Below, piece by piece: positions 12,945 through 23,300 of a stretch of 64,000 nucleotides of DNA. Position numbers and translations under genes: made by a program. The stretch's first letter is position 1, and the number at the start of each line of letters is the position of its first letter. This DNA is from Welwitschia mirabilis (Eukaryota; Gnetophyta; Gnetopsida; Welwitschiales): positions 103,987,564 to 104,051,563 of the forward strand of contig JBOZIK010000001.1 in assembly GCA_051453625.1 (NCBI GenBank), given 5' to 3'. The notes beneath the pieces were generated by a model. That model did not search any database, had not been told where the DNA came from, and saw only the letters and a program-made list of their open reading frames with translations.

Positions 12945-14069
12945 TCAATTAGACTCCTCCTCCTTTTCTTCTTCTTCCTCTTCATAGTCTTCCTCTGATT
13001 CTTCCTCATTACCTCTTATGTGAGCTGAGCTAATATCCTCTGCTAAGGTATTCACAATATCATATCCAGCTACAATGAGGGATTCTTTCATGTATCTGGT
13101 ATGAGAGTCAATCCATTTTAGATATAATATATTTTCATTAGGAGATGCTTCCTTAGGAGTAGTAGTAGGAGATTTCTTGGAGGGGGCAAAGATATGCATG
13201 TGAGACAAGGTTGCACACCCAATGGGTGACATTGGCTAAAGGGTCTCCAACTTAGGATGAAAGGTGACTTAAAAATAATGGCAAACACTGATGATAAGCA
13301 TAGAGTAGGGTAAAGCCCTAATTATATGGTACACCAAGTGCGAGGCCATATTCTTTAGTGTTATGGCATAAGCATCAATGGAATGCTCAGTTCTTACCAA
13401 ATACATCAAATAGGGTCAACAGCAAAAGACCTCATATCGATGACCAGCTAAAGATAAAAAGTTATAAGTGAAAACCAAATGAAGAAAACGATATTTAGGA
13501 GTCAATAAACAGGTAGATAAAGTATGCTTCCCAGTGTGCAACCTACCATAAATCTCCCTGATGACTGTAATATTGTCTTCCATGGTATCTCTAAGAGGCC
13601 AAAACTCCTCATAGTTTCCTCTTGGAAGATCAGTAAGATGACAGATGAGATTTGCTGTCACTCTTATCCTCTTACCCAAAACAAGGGTTTCAAGAGTCTT
13701 GGAATCATGATCAAAAGAGGTATTACAATAAAACATTCTAGTAATAAATGGATAAGCCATACTAGAAACATCTAAGAAATGGTCAGGATCTTTCTCTCTC
13801 ATGATTTGGATGAATTCCCTGAGTACCCTGAGCTCTGATGTAGCTACAAATTACTCTTGGCACACAGCATTTTTCTCAAACTTCTCAAAAAACTTTGCAA
13901 TATTTTCTTCTGACATCCCTTGGTAGAAGAGTGTTGTATTTCTAGAGGAAGCCTCCTTTACCCTTCTCTTAAAAGATATTTCAGCCATTTCAAAGCTCTT
14001 GCAAGCAAAGTGACTGAGAGAAATCACTAGATCTGGAAGCAAAATCTCTGGATCTTGAAAGAAAACCAT
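12945..14069 (-). pseudogene. Plant-transposon-type ORF carried by the RT-less element
   Basis: One continuous frame of 375 codons starts at ATG 14069-14067 and is broken by only three stops (13853-13851, 13418-13416 and 13238-13236) with no frameshift. The three stops are TAA, TGA and TAG, each one C-to-T change from CAA, CGA and CAG. The middle holds the run LTPKYRFLHLVFTYNFLS, then a hydrophobic stretch and RALPYSMLI. This layout resembles the 'putative plant transposon protein' family found in many plant LTR elements, whose role is not known. The C-terminus is an acidic tail of Glu/Asp with few other residues. It is better preserved than the gag of the same element. The family assignment is from memory of the pattern and is tentative. 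Confidence 0.6.
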
Positions 14070-14124
14070 TATATCTGAGAGCTAGAGAGGGATAGAACAC
14101 AATGAAATCAAGTTAGGGTTCTAT

Positions 14125-14136
14125 CTCTTTTATATA
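14125..14136 (-). promoter_or_regulatory. TATA box in front of the extra ORF
   Basis: Minus-strand TATATAAAAGAG lies about 56 nt upstream of the ATG at 14069 and is followed by AACCCTAACTT. The LTR has the same order: word array, TATA-type box (ATTATAAATATC, near 17470), then AACCCTAAT. The ORF therefore appears to have its own LTR-like promoter. No transcript evidence is available. Confidence 0.55.
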
Positions 14137-14189
14137 CTAAGGGAAATCGGGCAAAATGAAAAAAGAAATTGAGTGCATCGACTGTACTT

Positions 14190-14375
14190 CCTCACTATAA
14201 TTCATCAAGTCTAGTCGATCACTCGAAGTTTCGGTCGACCTGTTGAGACACAGGTCTATAGTACTGAAAGAGGATCTAGGTGACCGGGGTCTCAGACTAG
14301 TTGACTGACCACATCTGATCAACCAAATTATGGATTAGGTCGACCATCTTGCAATCAATCAACCAAATTATGGAT
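14190..14375. repeat. Internal GTCGACC-word block upstream of the extra ORF
   Basis: TAGTCGATCA, GGTCGACCTG, GGTGACCGGG, AGTTGACTGA, GATCAACCAA, GGTCGACCAT and AATCAACCAA occur within 190 bp. They are the same words that fill the U3 of this element's LTRs. An 18-bp sequence (ATCAACCAAATTATGGAT) is directly repeated at 14318-14335 and 14358-14375. Confidence 0.65.
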
Positions 14376-14579
14376 GGTGACTTAACTCCCAGATCATTTT
14401 CATGATTAACAAATTGATTATAGACATGGGGTGTTATATTAGAATTTACTAGAAAATAGTTATTTCTATCAAAATTTAGCCTAACATCGCAATTTTCATG
14501 GAATAACTAATCAATCAAATTAATATCTAATCTATAATTATTATCCACACGTTTTGCAGAAAAAATAGAAGCATTCGTT

Positions 14580-14865
14580 TCTTCATTTACAATAGTGCAC
14601 TTCGATTTCTCAAAATTATTCTATGACCTTTATTACGAAGTTGACTTACACTTAATAAACTTTATTTTAATCCATTAACATAAATCACATTATCAATTTT
14701 AAGTAACATACCTCCCTTGATGCATTCAGTGCCTTCTATTTTTTCTGTTTTATTGTTTTGAAAGATGGCTTGTCCTCTATCTATGCTCTTTAGATCTTAA
14801 AAGCTTGATCTTTCCCTTGACATATGCCTTAAGCAACCACTGTCTATGTACCAACTATTCATATG
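14580..14865 (-). pseudogene. Copia-type protease / pre-integrase remnant
   Basis: The minus strand reads WYIDSGCLRHMS (from about 14853). This is the aspartic protease active site of Ty1/copia polyproteins (D-S-G, followed by the RHM block). About 85 codons later comes LLSVSQLRNKGHRI, the usual gag-pre-integrase block. Several stops lie between. No integrase core follows, and sequence to the left passes into the word block upstream of the extra ORF. Confidence 0.75.
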
Positions 14866-15200
14866 TGATCCTTTGTAAGCTATCTATGTCAAAAAACTTT
14901 TAAGATTATTATCTTTAACTCACTTAGTCTTATTTGACTTAGATGGCATACTTTTCTTAGAAATAAACTTAAAAGGCAAGGTGTTTACAGTTTCAGAGAA
15001 AGGAATTAATTATCTCAGTTTACAAAAAGGCTTCGAATATTCAGATTTACCATAAAAATTACATAAAAATTAGGCACATCTTACTCTTTCGATTTACCTA
15101 TCCTTGTGGTTTCTGTGAACTAAAGCTAATACCTAATTTGTCTCTAGTGGGCTTTCGTACTCTAAGCATATGTTTCAATTTAAAAGAGCTACTAGAAAAT

Positions 15201-15545
15201 TTATTTACAAAATAAATAAAGATCTTTTACCTGAGAAAGTAAATTGACGTTGTTAGACTTAAGCACATTGTATTTCTCTTTTAATACCTTCTTTTCTTTG
15301 GTAATAGACTTCACTGTTTTGTTCAACTCATTTATTCTCTTGACTAGCATTTTACACTTCTCATGCAACTCCTGACATGTGACTTCTAACTCATTTTCTT
15401 CTTCATTTATTATATCTAGATCATTGGGCATTAATGTGCTAGGAACATCCTTAAGAGTTGGTACAAAAGCCATTAAAGACAACCTTCTATCTTTGTTTGA
15501 TTCATGGTCCGAATAGTTTTCCTCATCCTCATCATTTTCATTGTT
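15201..15545 (-). pseudogene. Gag linker with coiled coil
   Basis: After the gag zinc-knuckle zone (lost in the gap), copia polyproteins often have an acidic stretch and a heptad-rich coiled coil. Here an acidic start (15545-15480) leads to a frame with a Leu/Val/Ile heptad pattern rich in Glu and Lys (15482-15201), containing MLVKRINELNKTVKSITKEK. A stop separates the two parts. Confidence 0.65.
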
Positions 15546-15558
15546 TCAAGTAGCCATG

Positions 15559-16137
15559 NNNNNNNNNNNNNNNNNNNNNNNNNNNNNNNNNNNNNNNNNN
15601 NNNNNNNNNNNNNNNNNNNNNNNNNNNNNNNNNNNNNNNNNNNNNNNNNNNNNNNNNNNNNNNNNNNNNNNNNNNNNNNNNNNNNNNNNNNNNNNNNNNN
15701 NNNNNNNNNNNNNNNNNNNNNNNNNNNNNNNNNNNNNNNNNNNNNNNNNNNNNNNNNNNNNNNNNNNNNNNNNNNNNNNNNNNNNNNNNNNNNNNNNNNN
15801 NNNNNNNNNNNNNNNNNNNNNNNNNNNNNNNNNNNNNNNNNNNNNNNNNNNNNNNNNNNNNNNNNNNNNNNNNNNNNNNNNNNNNNNNNNNNNNNNNNNN
15901 NNNNNNNNNNNNNNNNNNNNNNNNNNNNNNNNNNNNNNNNNNNNNNNNNNNNNNNNNNNNNNNNNNNNNNNNNNNNNNNNNNNNNNNNNNNNNNNNNNNN
16001 NNNNNNNNNNNNNNNNNNNNNNNNNNNNNNNNNNNNNNNNNNNNNNNNNNNNNNNNNNNNNNNNNNNNNNNNNNNNNNNNNNNNNNNNNNNNNNNNNNNN
16101 NNNNNNNNNNNNNNNNNNNNNNNNNNNNNNNNNNNNN
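15559..16137. other. Assembly gap (579 N)
   Basis: Lies inside gag. A CCHC zinc knuckle would be expected here by comparison with related elements but cannot be seen. Confidence 0.99.
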
Positions 16138-16931
16138 CATTTCTACTTGATTCTCCTTCCTTTTTCTTCCTATGAAGAAATTTTTTGAATCTTCTGGCTA
16201 GAAGAGCCACTTCATCATCATCATCAAATTTCTCATTTCATCTGTTAGATCTATAGTCTTCCTGCACATATTTTTAAGAAATACCTTTTTTTATCTTTAA
16301 CAAATTTGAGCTCATAGGTTTGTAGATTACTTTGAAGTTCTTCCAAATCCATTGCATTAATGTTTTTGCTTTCTTCAATGGTTGTCACCTTCAGTTCGAA
16401 TCTCTTAGATAGTGATCTTAAGACTTTTCTTATCACCTTTCTTTTCTTCATGCATTCTCTGAGGCTTATCATTGAGTTCACAATATCTGTAAGTCTAGCA
16501 AAAAGTTCTTGCAAAGTTTTTTATTCATCCATATGAATATCTTCAAATTTAGACATGAGCATTTGGAGTGTATCTTATTTAACAGTTCAGGTTCTTTTAT
16601 GTTCTATTTCAAGAATGTCCCAAGCTTCCTTAGCATGGTTATAGTTTACTATTCGCTTGAATTCATCTACACATACTACACAAACAATTGCATTAAGAGC
16701 ATGGGCATCTATGATGGTTTTTTCCTTGTTTGTGTCTTTCCATTAGTCTGGATTTGGGAACTATGATAGTGTTATCATTTGCATCATAGTATGACCCTTG
16801 TAAATAACTTCTTCTATGTCATCATCTAGATATCTAAGAAATATTCTCATCCTAGCTTTCTAATAAGCATAGTTCGACCCATCAAACATAGGTGAACACC
16901 CGGTTGAAAGACCATTAGAAGGATTATTCAT
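16138..16931 (-). pseudogene. Ty1/copia gag (UBN2-type) remnant
   Basis: Starts at ATG 16931, about 50 nt after the PBS. It reads PMFDGSNYAY-stop-KARMRIFLRYLDDDI, where the stop replaces the Trp normal at that place. It continues with NYNHAKEAWDILEIEHKRT, LQELFARLTDIVNSM and MDLEELQSNLQTYELK. These are standard landmarks of the plant copia capsid region. One frameshift and several stops show it is dead. Confidence 0.85.
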
Positions 16932-16983
16932 TTTTAGGGTTATAAGGTTAATATTAGTTAAAATCTAATGTAGACTCAACTTA

Positions 16984-16995
16984 GCTCTGATACCA
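16984..16995 (-). promoter_or_regulatory. Primer binding site (initiator tRNA-Met type)
   Basis: Minus-strand TGGTATCAGAGC lies two bases after the LTR end ...CCTATCA. This is the common plant PBS complementary to the 3' end of initiator methionine tRNA, and it fixes the direction and left end of the element. Confidence 0.9.
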
Positions 16996-16997
16996 AA

Positions 16998-18098
16998 TGA
17001 TAGGATCGAGAAGCACAAATTACTACTTTGATGAAAGTCAAATTTATAGTGGTTCAGGAAACTCCCCTACTCCACTCTCGATGATTAGCTTCTCTCAATC
17101 TAGATCTTGGATCTCTGTTACTCCAACAGGTATTCTAGGTTCACCTGTAACCTTTACAAATGGACTTTTCCAGGATAAGTCTCAATCTTTAGAATGGAAT
17201 TTTCAAGGCTTAGTCTTAACCTATAGCATGGACTTTTCAAGGCTTAATCTTAGCCTTTAGAAAATAGGGTAGTGATTGCAATGATGCCTCAATAGCATAG
17301 ATATCACTCGTTCTGAAAATAGTATAATAGATGGAGCTCTCCTCCTATAGAAGTACAACCAAGTATGCTAAAAGTAGATACCCTCCAGTTAACAATGTAG
17401 ATGTCAAGATACTACAATGATAACAATGTCAATTCCAAAAGATTAATTAGTCATTTATAACTTAGATATTTATAATGAAAGGATATTAGGGTTTACTACA
17501 TTTTAATTGTGCCTCCAATGGATATAAACCACTAGAAAATGGCTAACTAATAGCTAGATAATGGATACATAATGTTCAGAAAAATTTCTTTTCCACTCCG
17601 TCCGGTCGACCCCACAAAAATCCAATTAACTCCATGTGGTGTCATAAGTTACACAGGTTACCTGAGGAAAAGATTTAGTCATCCTAATTTTTTGTGCCTC
17701 CCTGTTCAGTCAAGCCCATCTAAATTTGGTCGATCCCAGTCCAGTCAACCCCATCCTAGATCCAATTGACCTTTTATCTCTCAGTCTAGGAAAATTGTCT
17801 GTTAGGTTCTCAAATCTAGTTGACCCCATGAAAGTCCTGTCGATCCCTTAGCATTTGGTTTAGGTACACTAATTCTCTAAGTTATAGATCTAGTTGATTC
17901 CATCAAAATCTAGTTAACCCCTCAAAATGCAGTCCTTTTTCTTTTGGCAGCTTCAGGTGTGGTTAACCCCTGAAGCTGTTAAAAGACATTAGTTTGACAT
18001 TAACCTGTAAAAACCTTAATATCTTCTCCACAAAATATATAACATTGGCTATACAAAAGACATTAGTTTAACATTAATTAGTAAAACATAGTCCAACA
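16998..18098 (-). repeat. 5' LTR of the RT-less element
   Basis: It begins TGTTGGACTATG (18098) and ends ...GATCCTATCA (16998), 1,101 bp, with TG...CA ends. GTCGACC words fill 17590-17970. A TATA-like ATTATAAATATC lies near 17470 and AACCCTAAT follows. It matches the 3' LTR over its length with many point differences and small indels. Confidence 0.88.
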
Positions 18099-18544
18099 AA
18101 ATCTATCCCATCCTTAATGGAAGGATTATAAAGAATACATGACTAAAGTTTTAGTAATCTCCTTGTACAATGGTTTAACAAACTTTTAATTGAACTAAAG
18201 TAAGCTATGTATAGGCCAAATTAGGCTTATAAATTAAGGTTTCTAAGGCCTAATGAAGTTTCTCTTTAGAGTGCCCACAGTATAATGGGATTATTCTTTT
18301 AGTCATGAAACCAAATTGAGGGATCTCTCTTAGAAAATATTCTTCATTTATTAAATGACTTTGAAAATGACCCAAATATATTTCTTATTGTATGAAGGCT
18401 CAAGAACATAAGTATAAACACATTCTGCATATAGTAACTAGTTTCATCACGCTTAGAACTAGTTCCACCACCAAAGATGCTTGATATACCTCCATCCTCT
18501 ATCACAATACTTCATATGATGCTAATGTTCTCTAAAATAATAGT
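18099..18544. other. AT-rich spacer between elements
   Basis: Nothing identifiable. The five bases directly after the LTR (AAATC) have no matching copy next to the other LTR. Confidence 0.4.
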
Positions 18545-19900
18545 TGTTTACATGAAAAAATTGACATTCCAAGTAAGTATTTTAATAAGTTTGCATTAGT
18601 ACAGATATTGAACTAGTTGTTTTATCATAAGATGATTTCTTCTGCTCTTATCATCATGTTTCATAAAATTATGAACTTTTCTAGAACATTTTCAGAATTA
18701 TTACTACCTTCTAAAAGACATATTATGAATTGAATAAGATCCATTTAAAAAAGTTGATGCCACCATCTAGGTCATTGACGTTGCTAGTCTTTCAGGGAAA
18801 AATTAGTTGATTCTTATGTTCTTATATATTTTTGGAAATTTCATCATATTACACTTGTGGGCTCAGTCAAATGATAAATTATATTTAACATTTAACTTTA
18901 ATGACACATGTCAAAAGCACAAAATGATATGTTGCAATGACAGATGGCAACAATGACTATAATTACATGGAATAGACATGATATGGTATTTAGTAGAAGA
19001 TCCATAATAAATCCTCTATTAAGGCTATATGCTAAATTTTATAACCTCCTTCTAATGTAACTATCCAAAAGTATAACCCTCCTTTTATAATGATCACTGA
19101 TCACATCACGACAAAGCTCTCCATGCCTTTCCTCGTCTATAAAGGGGCCTTAATCCCTCATCGAAAAAAATCTTTGGTTGGAAAAACATGGTGAGAATAC
19201 TTAGAATGTCAAGCCGTCATGGCTTTTTGAGCACCTTCCTTATAAGTGAACTTATTTCAAGGCTGGTTTGAGGACTCTATTGAGTTTCATCTTACTCCTT
19301 TAATGCAATGTAATTTTTTAGTCTTTAATACAAGAATAAGTTGTTTATTCTTTTATTACTAGTGTACATTAACATGGTACTAGTAATATTTATGTGATGC
19401 TATTTCTTGTTTAAATATTAAAGTAGTTATTAATTCTTCCATTTCTATTGCATGTTAAAAAGGTACTTTTAATCCTTAGATGAGACTACACTGAGCTTAT
19501 GCTTTAGGAATATTACAAGATATTGTTAGAATAAAGGAGTGTTATTGGACAAAATGAGCTAGACCTTTAGAGCATGTTCATTTTCCTATGTCACCATCCA
19601 AATTTTACCACAATTCTTAAAACTCAATTTTACTTTTCGTTTTGATTTTTATTGCAAGACTGTAATTATTATATTACATTTGCTAAGCTTATTAAAATTA
19701 TTCCTATGGAAGAACAATACTAGATACTTACTAGTTTATTTGATGTTTATGTTTTACTATAATAAATAATAATATTTTATACTGAATAGATTTTTTGTGT
19801 CATTGATAAGGATATTAGCATAGTATCTAGCTTCTCAAAAGTGCATAATCTATCTCCTTGCAATTTTTTTTAGTTTATTTTTTATTTTTCTAGTGATTCG
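18545..19900 (+). repeat. 5' LTR of the Tat-like element (right border approximate)
   Basis: Starts TGTTTACATG. It contains TATAAAGGGGCC near 19138, the kind of core promoter usual in plant LTRs, and a T-rich 3' part. The PBS could not be recognised, so the end is a guess. Confidence 0.5.
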
Positions 19901-20449
19901 TACTGGTTCTCTTCTAATGAAACCTGAACTGGTTTCTTTTCTTTTCCTTTCATGTATTCATTTTCTTTATTTTCTTTCCAATGATGGGTACTCATCCTTT
20001 TTTAATGAAACATGAATTAGTTCAATTTTTGAGTTTTTTTCCTTTTTTTTAATCTAATATTAAAATTCATATTTATATCTCATATTCTGTGCTATAGGTC
20101 TAACGATTTCTTTTACATGTTACAGCCAAAACCAAGATTGCAAAAAGGTGAAAATCTAAATTGAAACTCTAGTATTATGTGTTTTGTATTTTGTATTTTA
20201 TATAATTTTTTTAGTAAATTATTTTAGTTTTTATTCTATTTTTATAAATTCTAATAAAATTCTAAAATGAAGAACATTTAGGTCTTTTTTTAAAGTTTAT
20301 TTTTCAAGTTATAGACATTTTTAATTTTTGCTATATTTTTCTAAGACCTTGTGTTGAGAACCCATTATCATTGATTAATTTAATGAGTTTTTGTAAGTTA
20401 ATCTTTTGTGCAAGTAACTTCCAGCACCAGGCAATTGACATATGAGATC

Positions 20450-21070
20450 GAGTGACCGAATGATCAAGAACTATCATACTCCTTAAGAAGTGGGCGACTG
20501 CACATGACTTACTGGGCGACTGAACTAAGGCAACATAAAGAAGACTGATTAACACATGGGTGACCACTATCCTCACACAGGTGACCGCATTTCACTTAGT
20601 CTGATCAAATCTGATAGCAGTACAGTGACCAAACTCTTTCATATGAGTGACCGGAACACACGCAGTGAAATCCAATCTGATAGAAAGATGGGCGACCGAA
20701 GATATTCATACAGGTGACCTCACGACATGCAATAAGAATCTATTTGATAGTAGTATGGGTGACCGATAGTTACTATACAGACGACCACATGATAATCAGT
20801 AGAACATGAACCGGATGACATCAGGCCGACTACATAAAATGAGATCGAGCGACCACATTCTACCAGGAATCTCCTCTCATAAGGTTGACCGGGTAGAAAT
20901 GCTAAGGGTGACCTAAGTAAGGGCGACTAAGTATTTTTCATGAGGGTGACCGAATTTGCATCATATCCTATACTGAGAAATCTACAATAAGCAAGGGCGA
21001 CTGAACATTAGAATAAGGGCAACCACATTTACAGTTAACTGAAAATAATGATGGGGCAACTATGCAATAG
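20450..21070 (+). repeat. Array of ~20 GGGCGACCG words
   Basis: By eye there are about twenty copies of RGGYGACYRMA spaced about 20-50 bp apart, for example GGGCGACTGAA, GGGTGACCACT, AGGTGACCGCA, GAGTGACCGGA, GGGCGACCGAA, GGGTGACCGAT and GGGCAACCACA. The spacers between them differ, so the word rather than a longer unit is repeated. The array ends about 100 bp before the TATA region. Confidence 0.8.
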
Positions 21071-21172
21071 AAAAATGTAACCATTATGAACACAATGGTT
21101 TATTAGCAAAAGCGTGATGGTTCTTTAGAAAATCGCAACAGTTCATTTCCTTTTGAGGAAACGGTTATATGT

Positions 21173-21190
21173 TATATATTTAAGTATAAA
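21173..21190 (+). promoter_or_regulatory. TATA region of the solo LTR
   Basis: TATATATTTAAGTATAAA follows the word array and an AACGGTTATATG stretch. Transcription would start around the gap at 21213-21222. Confidence 0.5.
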
Positions 21191-21212
21191 ATCTTTCCTC
21201 TAATCACTAGAA

Positions 21213-21222
21213 NNNNNNNNNN
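21213..21222. other. Assembly gap (10 N)
   Basis: Ten N inside the solo LTR. Confidence 0.99.
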
Positions 21223-22379
21223 GTCAAATCTAAGATTGAATAAGCACTAATATACTTTCTACTAGCACATCTGAACATTCTAAAAAGCTTAGATTTCTAT
21301 TGTACTTGCATCATAGCATTTTCTTAAAAAAAAGATTGATGTATCATAGAGATTACATCTGTGTAGTATTGCATCCTTCTCTCTTTCATTTATTCTTGGT
21401 TGAGGATAAGCCATAAAATCCTCATTGGTTATGAAAGGTTACTTGGTGATCGTGAAAACCATTCTTGAAAGTGAATGTATTCCAACTAGGACAAGGAGTC
21501 TACAAAGCTGAAAGGTGGTGTCTATCCACCATTAAATACCTTGTTTTAGTATTGCTTTATACTCATTATTTTTGCAAATCGTGTAGAACAAGGAGATAGA
21601 ACTTTAAAAGTCCTATTCACCCCTCTCTAGGGTCGATCCTCAACTATCACCTTATAATGTGAAAGATTTTGCATAGCCTTGAATATAACCTACCCTTTTC
21701 TTAAGCCATTCTACCTCTAAACACTAATGTTGTCATCTTTCCTAATTAATGACATTGGCCTTTTTGCTTAGAACCATCTTAGATTTTGCATTGAACCTCT
21801 TCTCACTTCTCTAAACTTTTTCTGATATCAAGTCTCCTCTAAAATCTCAAAAATTTATGATAACGTGACCCTATAGTTAAATTTATAGCCTATTTTCTAA
21901 AGCTTGACATAACTCAAGAACATAATTCCTTTAGTAAACTATACAAAATACCTTTCAAACCCTAATTTATCTATGAAAATTTCTTTAAACTTATAGATTA
22001 TTTTGATACTTGGTGGACCTTTGGATAATATATTTAAAGCCTAGAATGCCCTTCACATACAAATCAACCTCGTTATCCTAAATTTGAAAAGCCTTATTTT
22101 TTACAAGAGCAGTTTGACTATATGCCTTTCACTGCTTCTTATACTTCTTTACCCTTTAATTATTATCCTTCATATTCCTACACACAACAACCTTCTTCAT
22201 CTACCTTGTTATAGGAATCATTGAGAAAATTCATGGACATCTAAACCTAGATTAACTATGATTAAATCCAAATTAACCATGACCATGAAAAAATACTTAA
22301 AAAACACTCGTTTTCCTTAACCAAGATTAAGCAAAGTTTTGAAATCCATATCTAACTTCTCTAACAAATTTTCTTCTTT

Positions 22380-23300
22380 TTAAATCACATTGATCTTGAA
22401 AACCAACTTGAGCGTAACCAACAAGAAGTGGAAGAGCTTATTACATTCTATAAACCTAATAATCTTGAAAAATTTGAAAGGATTGATAGTAGTATAGTCG
22501 ATGATACCCAAGTCATATTATTTAAAGATAAGGAAGAAACTAATGAGGAAATAAATGAGGACCTTAAGTTTAAAAATGCATTATAGAGTGAATGATTATT
22601 TATAAGAAGGTTATACTTTAAAGTACAATTAAACATATTAGATGATGAGCAATTAGTAGAAAATGAGTAACTATTTAAGAAAGGCTACAAATTTGAGAGT
22701 TATACAACTAAGATTGAATCAATACATGACATTAATGAGAAGGAAAACATCAAAGGAAAAAGCAACTTTATTTAAATCACAACCATTGTTTCTGATACAA
22801 TCACATAAGGAAGAATTGCCTAGCAATCATAATGAAAACATTACCAAGCCCATACATGATTCATCCTTTGAAAAAACTTTTCCTTTTTTTCGAAAACTTT
22901 TTGACCTAACCATTTCAACTTGATTTTTATCTTCTAAGAAAAACTCAAGCTCTAATGAAGAAGATGAACCCTCTTCAGATTTAAAACCATTTTTTGATTA
23001 TCTTCTTAGTAAACATTCATGTTATCTAATGGTCTTCAACTCACTTTTGCCTTCATCTCAAAATGATATCTTCCATTAATTGTTAGATAAACATGAATAG
23101 GCTAAAGGATGAACTATTTTCTACTTTGAATGCCTAAAATTTACAACTTGTATTAATGTTCTCCCTTATTTTATAGATTCATGCATAAAAACTTACAAGG
23201 ACTCTCTCCTAGTTCAAAATGCTTTACATAATTTTGATTCATCTAGCCTTTGGATTCATTACCTTCTTAAGCCTTCTTACATGCACTATCTTGGAAAACC
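22380..23300 (+). pseudogene. Unresolved coding remnants inside the Tat-like element
   Basis: Several short plus-strand frames are unusually rich in Glu, Lys and Asn rather than in AT-driven hydrophobic codons. Examples are QQEVEELITFYKPNNLEKFE (22420-22480) and a frame at 22663-22923. Their position after the 5' LTR suits gag or ORF1. I do not recognise a domain, and frames change repeatedly. Confidence 0.4.

Larger units (their letters stand above)
10306..18098 (-). mobile_element. RT-less copia-type LTR retrotransposon with an extra ORF
   Basis: Read on the minus strand: 5' LTR (18098-16998), PBS TGGTATCAGAGC (16995-16984), gag, coiled coil, protease, a plant-transposon-type ORF with its own TATA box (14069-12945), polypurine tract (12195-12182) and 3' LTR. 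Gag and protease are of the Ty1/copia kind. No integrase core, reverse transcriptase or RNase H can be read in the 1.7 kb that follows the protease, so it would need enzymes from another element. Three gaps interrupt it. The LTRs differ by many substitutions, so it is old. The outer 3' border (about 10306) is approximate and no clear target-site duplication was found. Confidence 0.85.
20352..21649 (+). mobile_element. Solo LTR with a GGGCGACCG-word array
   Basis: It starts TGTTGAGAACCC and ends ACCCCTCTCTAGGGTCGATC...CAACTATCA, the typical 3' end of many plant copia LTRs. Flanking pentamers CCTTG (20347-20351) and CCTTA (21650-21654) agree in four of five bases, as expected of an aged target-site duplication. 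There is no PBS or coding sequence on either side, so it is a solo LTR. Order inside: word array (20450-21070), TATA region (TATATATTTAAGTATAAA from 21173), a 10-N gap, then the transcribed part. Confidence 0.7.

Noticed and set aside
13524-13775. Plus-strand 83-codon frame
   Set aside because: Antisense to the plant-transposon-type ORF on the minus strand.
18098-18103. Target-site duplication AAATC for the RT-less element
   Set aside because: No matching pentamer lies next to the other LTR end near 10306, where the border itself is uncertain.
20331-20576. Minus-strand 81-codon frame in the solo LTR
   Set aside because: It runs antisense through the word array and the LTR border and has no coding signature.
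20450-21070. CRISPR-like array
   Set aside because: The repeats are only ~9-11 bp, degenerate and in a plant LTR. Spacers vary in length and there are no cas genes.
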